Source of the DNA: an uncultured Hungatella sp.
GTDB taxonomy: Bacteria > Bacillota > Clostridia > Lachnospirales > Lachnospiraceae
Direction: 5' to 3'
Length of the DNA: 64,000 bases
Assembly: GCA_910585645.1 (NCBI GenBank)
Contig: CAJUFP010000007.1
Span: forward strand, 9,219-73,218
Within the stretch, counting starts at the first letter, position 1. Each line of letters opens with the position of its first letter. This document shows positions 23,834 through 32,895 of this stretch, piece after piece. The notes beneath the pieces were generated by a model that saw nothing but the letters and a program-made list of their open reading frames with translations, searched no databases and was not told the origin of the DNA. The translations under genes were made by a program, and so were the position numbers.

Positions 23834-23836
23834 AGG
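23812..23836. promoter_or_regulatory. 25-bp operator-like repeat O2 (Rrf2 side)
   Basis: CCTATCA and TGATAGG arms in a 25-bp unit over the Rrf2 gene's own promoter, matching O1. It is the likely autoregulatory site. Confidence 0.8.
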
Positions 23837-23856
23837 AAAAACTGGGAGGGATTCCT

Positions 23857-24264
23857 ATGAAGATTTCCACAAAAGGGAGATACGCGCTGCGTTTTCTCGT
23901 GGATCTTGCCGAGCATCAAAGAGATGGATTTGTGCCGCTGAAGGATGTGTCTATGCGCCAGGAAATCTCGGAGAAGTATCTGGAAATTGTGGTAAAAGAA
24001 CTGGTAAAAGGCGGTCTGCTTTCTACGATGCGTGGAAAGGGCGGAGGCTACCGGCTAAACCGCGCCCCGGAGGAGTACAGTGTAAAGTCTATCCTTGAGT
24101 TGATGGAGGGGCCGTTAGCCCCTGTCGCCTGTTTGGAACCAGGGCAGGATGCCTGCCCCCGGAGCCATGGCTGCCGGACACTCCCGTTATGGCAGGGGTT
24201 AGATAAAATTATCTCTGATTATTTGGCACAGTTTACTTTGGCGGATTTATGCAAAAAAATTTGA
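23857..24264 (+). CDS. Rrf2-family regulator (CymR/IscR-like)
   Basis: A 135-residue Rrf2 regulator. The N-terminal winged helix reads MKISTKGRYALRFLVDLA, with RQEISEKYLEIVVKELVKGG and a glycine-rich MRGKGGGYRL wing. Three cysteines (C-x7-C-x5-C, near 92-107) stand where IscR-type members bind an Fe-S cluster. CymR lacks them. It is divergent from metY-cysK, and two matching 25-bp operators cover both promoters, so it probably represses both, like CymR with CysK as partner. GGGAGGG stands before the ATG. Cysteine status or Fe-S state as signal is inference. Confidence 0.92.
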   Translation: MKISTKGRYALRFLVDLAEHQRDGFVPLKDVSMRQEISEKYLEIVVKELVKGGLLSTMRGKGGGYRLNRAPEEYSVKSILELMEGPLAPVACLEPGQDACPRSHGCRTLPLWQGLDKIISDYLAQFTLADLCKKI

Positions 24265-24402
24265 ACTATCATCTGGATTTTATCCTGCTTTCCCCCAAAA
24301 AAGATAAGCGTTTTTGCCGCCTCACAGAACTATAATAGGGCTATCACTGCCATGGCTGCGCTGCAGCCATAAAATTTACTAAAACAGGAGAGGTATTGAA
24401 CA

Positions 24403-25308
24403 ATGCTTGGTTTATTTGAAAAGAAAAAAGACCCGCGGGAGCGGGCGGCCAAATGTCTGGAGAAAAAGGACTGGGACGGCCTGTCCAGAGCCTACTACGA
24501 TATGGGGGTCGCGGCTATGGAAAGCGGAGACCTAAACAGCGCCGTCCTGTGGCTGAACCGGGCGGACACGGTCTACAGCGCCAGCGATGAGGTCTACTCC
24601 AAGACAAGCAAAAACCGTCTGTTCCACAAGGAGATTGTCAACGACTGCTCTGACCGCATCGGAGCCCTGGAGGACGAATCTCTGCTGTACAATGATTTCC
24701 CCGCCCGGGTGGAGGAGAAAGCGGAGGAATTAAGCGACATCCAGGTCCGTATCTGGGGCTTGTTGTCCATTGCCCGGCTGGTAAAGCTTGGAAGCCGTCT
24801 GGGCATGCTTCCCGGATGTGAGGTCCTTGGCCGTCTGGGCAGGGTTGTGGATATTATGCTGGAATCTTTCCGGGAACCGGTGACGGAGGACCAGTATAAT
24901 CTGCTGATGGACACCTGCAACGCCCTCTATGACCTGGGGGATTCCCAGGCTTTTTACGGCGGCGGTGAGATTGAAGTCCCCGGCGGTCCGGCTTTTCAGG
25001 TGTTTGACCTAAACGGGATGATGGGGGTACATCTGGAACTGAACGGTTATCTGGACAATCATCTCCGGTTTCTAAGCGCTTTAAGCCGCAGGGAGGAAAC
25101 GCCTGTGGCGGAAAGCTCCATGGTGGGCTGTACCCTGCTGCCTGACTACTATGTCCGAAACGGAGCCAGGGAGTTGGAGGAAGTGCCTCAGATCAGGGCT
25201 GAGATGGAGCGCATTGAAAGGGACTATGGGTTCGTCTGCTCCGATATCACCTGGGAGCTGGTTGGGGAGAGAGTGGCTGCGTATAAGGAGCTGGATATTT
25301 TGCAGTAA
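24403..25308 (+). CDS. Unrecognised TPR-like cytosolic protein
   Basis: A 301-residue protein that I do not recognise. Residues 1-70 look like two tetratricopeptide-type helix pairs (CLEKKDWDGLSRAYYDMGVAA, then SGDLNSAVLWLNRADTVY). The middle (90-170) is helical. The last third is mixed, with a repeated LG/LR pattern. No signal or membrane segment is seen. AGGAGAGG stands before the ATG. It is a single gene, in host-like codon use, between the Rrf2 regulator and a reductase gene. The function is unknown. A scaffold role is only suggested by the helical repeats. Confidence 0.75.
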   Translation: MLGLFEKKKDPRERAAKCLEKKDWDGLSRAYYDMGVAAMESGDLNSAVLWLNRADTVYSASDEVYSKTSKNRLFHKEIVNDCSDRIGALEDESLLYNDFPARVEEKAEELSDIQVRIWGLLSIARLVKLGSRLGMLPGCEVLGRLGRVVDIMLESFREPVTEDQYNLLMDTCNALYDLGDSQAFYGGGEIEVPGGPAFQVFDLNGMMGVHLELNGYLDNHLRFLSALSRREETPVAESSMVGCTLLPDYYVRNGARELEEVPQIRAEMERIERDYGFVCSDITWELVGERVAAYKELDILQ

Positions 25309-25433
25309 AGAGCGATTGCCTGAGACTGTCTTTTGCCTGCAAAGCATAGTTCCCAAGAAAAAGAAAGCAGATCCTCCTATTTTGTGCAAAATCACGAACT
25401 TGTCCATTTATAGACATTCGTTTCGTTAATATA

Positions 25434-25461
25434 TTGACAATGGTTTAATTTTTTGTATAAT
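25434..25461 (+). promoter_or_regulatory. Sigma-A promoter of the second reductase gene
   Basis: -35 TTGACA (25434-25439), 16-bp spacer, -10 TATAAT (25456-25461). It leaves a 5' leader of about 140 nt before the AGGAGG site. Confidence 0.88.
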
Positions 25462-25610
25462 CTAATCATAGTATATTCAGCCAATATTTCATACAAATTT
25501 TATGGTTTATAGTTCGTTGTTCTTCTCTCTTGTTTTAACAGCTTATCCTTATGTTTCACTATGAAGAGAAGTCCAATGTTCATATAAAAATAAAATTAGG
25601 AGGAAGCTTC

Positions 25611-27641
25611 ATGAAAAAAGTTAAAAGAAAAGTTTTATTGTTAGGCCTGGCTGCTGCGATGTTAGTAAGTTTTACCGGCTGCGGCAACAATAATACTACC
25701 ACCCCAAGCTCCGAAGGCACCGCTGCAAGCTCCGAAAGCACCACCGCAGCTCCTGAGAGCACCACCGCAGCCCCTGACAGCGCCGGTTTATACACTGCAG
25801 GTACATATACCGCTACGGCGAAAGGTCATAACGGGGACTTAACTCTGGCAGTTACTTTTGACGAATCAGCCATAAAATCAATCGAAGTCAAAGAACATAA
25901 TGAAACGCCAGGTATCAGTGATACTCCTATTGATAAAATTCCGGAACAGATCATAGCAAACCAATCACTTAAAGTTGATGTTGTCAGCGGCGCGACGTTC
26001 ACAAGCAACGCGATTCTCACTGCCGTTGCCGATGCAGTAACCCAGGCCGGCGGTGACGCCGAAGCGCTTAAGAATGTTGCGCTGACCGAAAAGGAAGGCT
26101 CAAAGGAACCGGTTGTAAAAGAAGCCGACGTTATTGTTGTCGGCGCCGGAAACGCCGGTTTAGCTTCCGCTGTTTCGGCTGCCGAAGAAGGTGCTTCCGT
26201 TATCGTTGTTGAGAAAAACTCTTACGTAGGCGGAAACACGATCCGGGCAGGCGGCGGATATGCATGCGCGGATCCCGACGCGATTTCTGCCCATACGATG
26301 ACAGAAGGTCAAATGCAGGAACTGGAAGCTTTGATTGTAAAAGAAACGGATAATGAAATCGTTAAGGGATGGCAGAAAAAAGTTGCCGAAGATATTGAAG
26401 CTTATAAGGCGGCTAATTCTACTTATGTATATGACTCTGTAGAGTTTACGGCTCTTCAGTTCTATTTTAGATTCAGCCAGGCTGCCGAACCGGAACTTTT
26501 ATATGATTTGATTAAAAAATCTAAACCGGCTAAAGACTGGCTGGCCGAAATAGGCTTTCCCTGGAACGAAAAACCCAACCTGCTTTTAGGCGACAGCTGG
26601 CCGAGATGGTTCACGTCATCCGCTCATAAAAACGGACAGGGCTTTATCCTTACTTTCTTAGATGCAATAGAAGAAAATAATTACAATGTTGAAATAATAA
26701 AAGAGGTTCGGGCAAACGAATTACTTCTCGACGGCGATAGGGTTGTAGGTGTTAAGGCAACCTCTGCCGATGGAACGGAATATACATTGAATGCCGGCAA
26801 AGGTGTTATTCTGGCTACCGGCGGATTTTCGGCAAACCCCGAAATGCTTGTTGAGTATACGGATGGAAGATGGGGCGATGTTTCGAAACTGGGAACTACA
26901 AACGACCCTGCCATGGTTGGCGACGGAATTAAGATGGCTTTAGAAGTCGGCGCCGATGTCACGGATATGGCGCACTTGCAGGTATTACCTATCTCCGCTC
27001 CGGCCGGCAGCAGCACAGGGGGATTCATCGGCAGCGCGACAAATATGTATGTTAATAAGGAAGGCAAGCGTTTTGTAAATGAACTTGCCGACAGAGATAC
27101 CCTTTCAAAGGCCATTTTAGCTCAGACAGATGCTGTTTTATTCATTGTAAGTGATGCGGATAACAGCGGCGTAGACGAAAACGGACTTAACGGTTCAGGC
27201 CAGCCTGTACAGGATTTAATTGATGCCGGTATCATTGTTAAAGGTGACACGCTTGAAGAATTAGCCGAAAAAATGGGGGTTGATCCCGCAACTTTTGTAG
27301 AAACCGTTGAAAAGTTTAACGACGCTGTGTTAACGGGAAATGACCCTGAGTTTAAGCGTCAGTCCTTTGCAGGCGACTTTACAAATCCTGACGGGACCCC
27401 GGGGTTATTTAAAGCTCCTTTCTATGCCGGCGCGAGAACTCCGGCGGCCCACATAACAAAAGGCGGAATTAAGGTCAATGTAGATGCAGAAGTTATCTCC
27501 AAAGACGGTGAAGTAATCCCCGGATTATTTGCCGCCGGCGAAGTAACAGGAGGTCGTTCTGTGGCAGGATTGCTTGAGGCGACAACTTCCGGCCTTACTG
27601 CCGGTAAAACAGTTATGGGAAAAAGATTTACAGTTGAATAA
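25611..27641 (+). CDS. Secreted FMN- and FAD-dependent reductase lipoprotein (second copy type)
   Basis: A 676-residue lipoprotein. The signal ends in FTGC. A linker with repeated STTAAPE units follows. The FMN-binding domain has DVVSGAT (ApbE-type attachment). The FAD domain begins VIVVGAGNAGLASA, with GGNTIRAGGGY and the late GLFAAGEVTGG. It has the same architecture as the 17365-19200 protein but differs in detail and codon use, with more GAA/AAA and fewer GC-rich codons, so it is not a recent duplicate. It is probably an extracellular terminal reductase or oxidoreductase fed by membrane flavins. AGGAGG before the ATG at 25611 fixes the start, since a longer frame has no such site. Confidence 0.9.
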   Translation: MKKVKRKVLLLGLAAAMLVSFTGCGNNNTTTPSSEGTAASSESTTAAPESTTAAPDSAGLYTAGTYTATAKGHNGDLTLAVTFDESAIKSIEVKEHNETPGISDTPIDKIPEQIIANQSLKVDVVSGATFTSNAILTAVADAVTQAGGDAEALKNVALTEKEGSKEPVVKEADVIVVGAGNAGLASAVSAAEEGASVIVVEKNSYVGGNTIRAGGGYACADPDAISAHTMTEGQMQELEALIVKETDNEIVKGWQKKVAEDIEAYKAANSTYVYDSVEFTALQFYFRFSQAAEPELLYDLIKKSKPAKDWLAEIGFPWNEKPNLLLGDSWPRWFTSSAHKNGQGFILTFLDAIEENNYNVEIIKEVRANELLLDGDRVVGVKATSADGTEYTLNAGKGVILATGGFSANPEMLVEYTDGRWGDVSKLGTTNDPAMVGDGIKMALEVGADVTDMAHLQVLPISAPAGSSTGGFIGSATNMYVNKEGKRFVNELADRDTLSKAILAQTDAVLFIVSDADNSGVDENGLNGSGQPVQDLIDAGIIVKGDTLEELAEKMGVDPATFVETVEKFNDAVLTGNDPEFKRQSFAGDFTNPDGTPGLFKAPFYAGARTPAAHITKGGIKVNVDAEVISKDGEVIPGLFAAGEVTGGRSVAGLLEATTSGLTAGKTVMGKRFTVE

Positions 27642-27682
27642 AACGGTTCGTCCATAAATGTAAAACGAAAGTACCTATGAAC

Positions 27683-27725
27683 AACAGGGGCAAATCTGTA
27701 CGGCAATTACAGATTTGCCCCTGTT
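27683..27725 (+). terminator. Intrinsic terminator of the second reductase gene
   Basis: A perfect 18-bp stem (27683-27700 with 27708-27725), 7-nt loop, TTT at the end on the plus strand. It lies 42 bp past the stop codon and separates the gene from the convergent ABC operon. Confidence 0.92.
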
Positions 27726-27742
27726 TTGCAATCTACTCTTAT

Positions 27743-29614
27743 CTACTGATAATACCCCGCCTGCGCCCCCCAAAGCCTTTCATACATTCCTCCCTCATCC
27801 GCCATCAGCTCCTCATGGCTCCCCATCTGCACCATCTCCCCCTGATGAAACACCGCGATCCTGTCACAGAATTTGCAGGAAGCCAGGCGGTGGCTGATAT
27901 ACACCGCCGTCCTGTCCCCAGCGATATCGTGGAGCCGCTCATAAATCTCCGCCTCAGCCACCGGATCCAGGGCAGCCGTTGGCTCATCCAGCACCATAAA
28001 CGGGGCGTCCTTATACAATGCCCTGGCGATGGCGATCTTCTGGGCCTCCCCGCCGGACACGAAAACACCCGCCTCATCCAGATCCCCATACAGCCAGGTA
28101 TCCATCCCCCGGCCAAACACCCGTGTCCAGTCCCCAAATCCCGCCTTCTCCAAACACTCCCGGGCCCGCCCAGGATCATACTCCCGTCCCCCGGCAATAT
28201 TCTCCCCCAGAGGCAGGGAAAACAGCTGAAAATCCTGGAATACAACGGAAAACAGCCTTCTGTAATCCTCATCCCGGTACTTGCGCACATCAATGCCGTT
28301 CAGCAGGATCTCTCCCTCCGAAGGGTCGTACAATCTGCACAGAAGCTTGATAAACGTGGTCTTGCCCGAACCGTTCATCCCCACCACGGCCAGCCGGCTC
28401 CCCACGGGAAACTTCATATTCACATGGCGAAGCACATACTCCTCTGTCCCCGGATACCGAAAAGAGACATCCCGAAACTCCACCTCATACTTCCGGTCGC
28501 TGCGCTTCTCCGTCGTCAGGCTCCCCCGGTACATGGTATTGGGAATGTCCAGAAATTCATAGGTCCTCTCCAGAAAGCTGCCGTTGCTTCTCATGCGCCC
28601 AAACACATTCATCAGATCGGAAATCCCCAAAAACAGATTGCCGCAGGCCCCGGTGTACTGGGTAACCCGCCCCGCCCCGTAAGCTCCGGCCCAGGCCTTC
28701 AGGCACACAAACCCGTACACCGCAGCCGTCAGCACCGCCGAACACCCCTTAGAGCAGGCCAGCCACAGTCCCATAGGCCCTCTGGCATACCGGCTCATGG
28801 GAGAAGACGGGCCAAGGGGATGATTGCGGCTCATATAGACGCTGCCCACCCGCTCCTGCTGGCTGTACATCCGCAGGTCCACGGCCCGCTTTCTGTCCCT
28901 GCTCAAGGACATATAAAAAACCGCCAGGCGGTTGCCCAGCCCATTTTCGGCCGCAAACCGGGTCCAATACTCCTGCCCCCTGCCTGCGCACAGGGAAGAA
29001 CATGCCGAAATCCCTATGACAGCCCCAAGCAAAAGAACCGCCCACAGGGGATGATTCATCCAGGCCAGGCCACCCCGTCCCCCGGGAACCTTTGCCCAAA
29101 ACATAGAAGCCGTCAATAACACCCCGCCCACAATCCGGGCCGCAGAAAACCCAAAGGTCTCAAACAACTCAATGGTCTGATAAAGCCCCAGACCGGACCA
29201 CTTGTCATGCTCCACAATCTGAGCATACCGGTCATACACCGCCTGATTATCCAAATGCTCATAATCCAGGGAAAACATTTTATCCATGAAAATCCGGTCA
29301 TACCTGCAGAGGGCCGAATCCTCCTCATACTGTTTCAACCGCCCAAGCCCTCTTTCCCACAGCGCCAATACCCCCGTCACCACCACCTGCATGGCCGCCA
29401 GCCTCATAAGCATCCGGGGATCCCTGCCCCCTGCCAGCTCATCCACCAACCGGGCCGTCATCCAGACCGAAACGCAGGGACAGGCGGCTCTGGCCGCGCA
29501 GGAACAGGCGACGGATACAAACAGCCCCGGACAAATCCCCCACCATAATCTCCAGGCCCGATGGTTAAGCCTGATTGCCTGAACAAACGAAACCTTTCCC
29601 TGAGTCCTGTCCAT
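27743..29614 (-). CDS. ABC exporter half-transporter (second gene of the pair)
   Basis: A 623-residue fused membrane and ATPase subunit of the ABCB/MsbA type. The membrane domain occupies roughly 20-330, with segments such as ICPGLFVSVACSCAARAACP. The ATPase has Walker A GMNGSGKTTF, signature VSGGEAQKIAIARAL, Walker B FMVLDEPTAAL and the H-loop ISHRLAS. GGGGGAGGAAG stands before the ATG at 29614. The frame extends upstream without a site. It overlaps the end of the partner gene by 50 bp. It would act with the 29565-31427 protein as a heterodimer exporting a peptide, lipid or drug. The substrate is not readable. Confidence 0.92.
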   Translation of the reverse strand: MDRTQGKVSFVQAIRLNHRAWRLWWGICPGLFVSVACSCAARAACPCVSVWMTARLVDELAGGRDPRMLMRLAAMQVVVTGVLALWERGLGRLKQYEEDSALCRYDRIFMDKMFSLDYEHLDNQAVYDRYAQIVEHDKWSGLGLYQTIELFETFGFSAARIVGGVLLTASMFWAKVPGGRGGLAWMNHPLWAVLLLGAVIGISACSSLCAGRGQEYWTRFAAENGLGNRLAVFYMSLSRDRKRAVDLRMYSQQERVGSVYMSRNHPLGPSSPMSRYARGPMGLWLACSKGCSAVLTAAVYGFVCLKAWAGAYGAGRVTQYTGACGNLFLGISDLMNVFGRMRSNGSFLERTYEFLDIPNTMYRGSLTTEKRSDRKYEVEFRDVSFRYPGTEEYVLRHVNMKFPVGSRLAVVGMNGSGKTTFIKLLCRLYDPSEGEILLNGIDVRKYRDEDYRRLFSVVFQDFQLFSLPLGENIAGGREYDPGRARECLEKAGFGDWTRVFGRGMDTWLYGDLDEAGVFVSGGEAQKIAIARALYKDAPFMVLDEPTAALDPVAEAEIYERLHDIAGDRTAVYISHRLASCKFCDRIAVFHQGEMVQMGSHEELMADEGGMYERLWGAQAGYYQ

Positions 29615-31427
29615 CTTCCTCCCCCTTTTCACGGTAATACTTACTCTGTATCTCAAACAAACCGGCATAAAGCCCCTGTCTTGCCATCAGCTCCTCATGG
29701 GTCCCCTCCTCCGCGATCCGCCCCTGGTCCAAAAACAGGATACGCCCGCAAAACCGGGTGGAAGCCAGGCGGTGGGAGATAAACAGGGACGTTTTCCCCT
29801 CTGTCATCCGGCTGTACCTGAGATAAATGTCATTTTCCGTAATAGGGTCCAGGGCAGCCGTGGGCTCATCCAGCACAAGGATCGGCCCGTCCTTGTACAG
29901 CGCCCTTGCCAGCATCAGCCTCTGGGTCTGCCCGCCGGACAATTCCACCCCGTCCTTATACACCTGCCGTCCGATCTTGGTAAAAAGCCCCTGGGGCAAA
30001 GCCTCAACCCGCTCTGTCAGACACGCCATATCCACACAGGCCCTCACCCGGTCCATGTCGATTCCGTCCACCCTCTGGGCCACATTTTCCGCCACATTGG
30101 CCTCCAAAACCGAAAAATCCTGAAACACCGCGGAAAACAACTCATAATAATCCCTCCGGTTATACTGGCGGATATCCTCCCCGTTTAGCAGAACCCTGCC
30201 CTCTGTGGGGTCCAGAAAACCGCAGATCAGTTTTATAAGCGTAGTCTTTCCCGCGCCGTTCAACCCCACCACCGCAACCTTTTCCCCAGGCGAAATCGTA
30301 AGATTCATTCCGGAAATCGTCTCCTTTTCAGAACCCGGATAGGAAAAAGACACCTGTTCCAGCCGCAGCTCATACCCCTTTCCCGCCTCCTTTGCCAGAG
30401 GCTTTCCCTCCTCAAAGGCAAACTCCTCCGGCCACTCCAAAAATTCCCGTATCACCGACAGCTCCAGGCTCTGCCTGTGCAGCAGGGAGAGATTGTCCAA
30501 AATCCCGGTGATCCAGACAGTAAAACCGTTGGCCGCCGTAAAATACAAAAAGAACTCCGACACCCCCATCCCCTCCTTTTGGGTCAGCCACAGAAGATAG
30601 GAAAAAATAACGCCGCCCCGCACGAAAGCCAGCGCTGCCTCCCCAAAATCCCCGCCCATATAAACCCGCGCCCGCTGTCCAAGAAACTTCCGGTACTGAA
30701 AAAAACCATTGTCCCACACCTGCTCCAGCCACGGCCGCAGGCCGAAGATCCGGATATCCTTGGCGTAAAACCGCCCTGTGGCTACCCGGCGGATATAGGC
30801 CATTTTCCTGTGGCACTCCCCCTCCTTACGGCGATGCCTCCACCCCCAGCCGCCCACAATCCTGCCCAGACCGTATCCCGCCCCGCAGGTAACTCCTATT
30901 ACACACAGCAGCAGCGGGTTCAGACCTGACAGAAGGACAACCCATAAAAGGAAACTGAGCCCGTTGGACAAAAGTTCGGTCAGCGTATTCCAGAACCCCT
31001 CCGCAGCCGACCGGTTGTCATAGCACGCCCGGTAGGACTTCTCCTGAAAACTCTGAAAATCCGCCCTCATGGTGTTGGGGTAAGACGTCCTGGCCGCCTT
31101 ATGTTCAAGCTGTAAAACGATATCCTGCCGCACCGCGATCCGGCCAAACAGCGCGTTCTGACGAACATAGGCCTCCAGCCCGGACAAAACCGGCAGCCCC
31201 GCGCCAAAGACGCCGATCACCGCCAAAAGCTCCGGCAGAGGCGCTAATGTCTCCACCTTTTTTAAGATCATTGGCGCCGCAAACAGCTGGGCCGCCGTGT
31301 TCGCCGCTGCCAGAACCGCCAGAAGCATGACCAGGAAGATCACGGATCTGCGCACCCGCCAGGCAGTGGAGACCATAAATCCTGTATTCTGGTACAAACG
31401 GTATTTTGGGGTATTATTTTCTGTCAT
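29565..31427 (-). CDS. ABC exporter half-transporter (first gene of the pair)
   Basis: A 620-residue ABC half-transporter. Membrane segments (VRRSVIFLVMLLAVLAA and later) lie in roughly 30-320. The ATPase has Walker A GLNGAGKTTL, signature LSGGQTQRLMLARAL, Walker B ILVLDEPTAAL and H-loop ISHRLAS. The start is the ATG at 31427 preceded by GAGGTG, and a GTG three codons earlier overlaps that site. Both subunits keep the catalytic glutamate, so neither site looks degenerate. It forms an operon with the following half-transporter. A terminator lies upstream (31459-31488), so this pair is transcribed separately from the GHKL kinase gene. Confidence 0.92.
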   Translation of the reverse strand: MTENNTPKYRLYQNTGFMVSTAWRVRRSVIFLVMLLAVLAAANTAAQLFAAPMILKKVETLAPLPELLAVIGVFGAGLPVLSGLEAYVRQNALFGRIAVRQDIVLQLEHKAARTSYPNTMRADFQSFQEKSYRACYDNRSAAEGFWNTLTELLSNGLSFLLWVVLLSGLNPLLLCVIGVTCGAGYGLGRIVGGWGWRHRRKEGECHRKMAYIRRVATGRFYAKDIRIFGLRPWLEQVWDNGFFQYRKFLGQRARVYMGGDFGEAALAFVRGGVIFSYLLWLTQKEGMGVSEFFLYFTAANGFTVWITGILDNLSLLHRQSLELSVIREFLEWPEEFAFEEGKPLAKEAGKGYELRLEQVSFSYPGSEKETISGMNLTISPGEKVAVVGLNGAGKTTLIKLICGFLDPTEGRVLLNGEDIRQYNRRDYYELFSAVFQDFSVLEANVAENVAQRVDGIDMDRVRACVDMACLTERVEALPQGLFTKIGRQVYKDGVELSGGQTQRLMLARALYKDGPILVLDEPTAALDPITENDIYLRYSRMTEGKTSLFISHRLASTRFCGRILFLDQGRIAEEGTHEELMARQGLYAGLFEIQSKYYREKGEEDGQDSGKGFVCSGNQA

Positions 31428-31458
31428 ATGGTTCACCTCTTCCCCTATAGTTTACCAC

Positions 31459-31488
31459 AAAAAAAGCCCCGGAACTCTTCCGGGGGAC
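31459..31488 (-). terminator. Intrinsic terminator downstream of the GHKL kinase
   Basis: On the minus strand CCCCCGGAA pairs with TTCCGGGGC around a short loop, followed by TTTTTTT. Confidence 0.88.
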
Positions 31489-31533
31489 TAACCGTCAAAA
31501 TCAGGGGACCAAACTGCCAGGGACTACGGCTTG

Positions 31534-31617
31534 CAGCTCTACGCCTGCGAAATCAAGTGCGCTGTTTTGCCGGTATGCCTCTTCAATGAGCCCACAGCTC
31601 TACACCTGCGGAATCAA
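31534..31617. repeat. Near-identical 23-bp direct repeat at the kinase 3' end
   Basis: The last codons and stop of the GHKL gene (31595-31617) recur with three differences at 31534-31556, 61 bp away. It is probably a small tandem duplication trace. Confidence 0.65.
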
Positions 31618-32262
31618 AATCTCCGTAGTAAACGCCCCGTCCTCACTGTTGCGGCTCACATAACCGTCCAGCCGCTCAATAATCGCGTCCATGCGGGCAA
31701 GACCCAGCCCATGGCCCGCCCCTTTGGTGGTCTCAAACACCTTTCCTCTCCTCACCATCTTTTTCTCCGCAGTAAAATTGGTAAAAGAAATATAAAGCTG
31801 GGTATTCTTCATATCCATGTAAATCCGGATCAGCCGCTGACTCTCCGGAAGTTTCATGCTGGCCTCTATGGCATTGTCAAACAGATTCCCCAGAATAATA
31901 CACAGATCAAGCCCCGACATGGACAGCTTAACCGGGATGCAGGCATCCGCCACAACCCCAATATGCCTGGCCCTTGCAAGGGAAATCTTGCTGTTTAAGA
32001 TGGCGTCCGCCATAGGATTTCCCGTTTTCACCACCGTGTCAACGGTATCTAACTCCGTGTCCAGCTGGTCAAGATAATCCTTTATAGCCTCCACATCCCC
32101 GTCCGCTGCCAGGGCTTTCATGGCCTGAATATGGCTCCGATAATCGTGACGCCACCCTCTCATCTGGCGGTACATGGTTTCCACCTCCTGATAGTGAGTT
32201 TCAACCAGTTCTCTCTGGTAAGCAGCTATCTGCCTGTCTATGTGTCTGGAAAGAAAAGACAT
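31600..32262 (-). CDS. GHKL-domain sensor kinase without membrane segments
   Basis: A 220-residue histidine kinase core of the AgrC/LytS-like GHKL type. The phospho-acceptor helix reads MRGWRHDYRSHIQ, the N-box is NLFDNAIEA, and the G-box is GHGLGLARM. Full family members carry five to seven membrane segments first. None are present here, so the protein is either a soluble kinase or the remnant of a longer one. CAGGAG stands before the ATG at 32262. A LytTR response regulator, the natural partner type, lies 2.6 kb upstream (34880-35581), separated by chrA, trxA and crp genes. Whether they still pair is inference. Confidence 0.85.
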   Translation of the reverse strand: MSFLSRHIDRQIAAYQRELVETHYQEVETMYRQMRGWRHDYRSHIQAMKALAADGDVEAIKDYLDQLDTELDTVDTVVKTGNPMADAILNSKISLARARHIGVVADACIPVKLSMSGLDLCIILGNLFDNAIEASMKLPESQRLIRIYMDMKNTQLYISFTNFTAEKKMVRRGKVFETTKGAGHGLGLARMDAIIERLDGYVSRNSEDGAFTTEILIPQV

Positions 32263-32334
32263 AACTGTTTCTCCTGAACGTTTCATTAATAATATCACTT
32301 CGCAGCCTCTGCCGAGGATCCGGCCAAAACCGCC

Positions 32335-32895
32335 TCACGAAAAAAGAACACACCCCATCACCGCCGAAACCCCGATCAAGAGAATCGGCGAAACCGTTGT
32401 CTTCCTCTTAAAGCCAAACACAGCCAAAATCCCGGCCAGCACAAACACAATGGCCAATGCTCCGCCGTCCACCGCCTGCCCCTCATCCGCTGGCAGGATC
32501 ATGGAACCTGTCATATACAGGCCGGTGGCAGTAATAATCCCCATGAGACACGGCTTTACGCCTTTTAATACCATCTGCACCTTTCGATTTTTTACCACCC
32601 TTTGAAACAGCGCCACAAGAAGCAGTACAATGACAAATGAGGGCAGCACCACCCCCGTGGTGGCGATCAGCGCCCCAAAAAATCCGGCCTGGTGATTTCC
32701 GATGTAGGTTGCTGCATTGACCATAATAGGACCGGGAGTCGATTCACTGACAGCCACCATATTGGCAAACATCACCTCATCCATCCATCCGTTTTTCAGG
32801 ACAGCCTCCTGTATCAGAGGAATCGCTCCGTAGGCCCCGCCAAAAGCAAACAAGCCAATTTTAAAAAACTCCATAAAAAGATACCCGTATATCAT
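32335..32895 (-). CDS. chrA: Chromate transporter subunit (short ChrA), second of a pair
   Basis: A 186-residue single-domain ChrA. The family signature FGGAYGAIPLIQEAV appears near 17-32, and ESTPGPIMVNAATYIGN near 52. Short ChrA proteins work as pairs of oppositely oriented halves and export chromate or similar oxyanions using proton motive force. Five to six hydrophobic segments are seen. The start overlaps the stop codon of the first chrA gene (ATGA), so the two are translated together. Confidence 0.9.
   Translation of the reverse strand: MIYGYLFMEFFKIGLFAFGGAYGAIPLIQEAVLKNGWMDEVMFANMVAVSESTPGPIMVNAATYIGNHQAGFFGALIATTGVVLPSFVIVLLLVALFQRVVKNRKVQMVLKGVKPCLMGIITATGLYMTGSMILPADEGQAVDGGALAIVFVLAGILAVFGFKRKTTVSPILLIGVSAVMGCVLFS

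Noticed and set aside
27677..29119. 480-codon plus-strand frame opposite the ABC exporter
   Set aside because: Antisense shadow; proline- and histidine-rich, no family.
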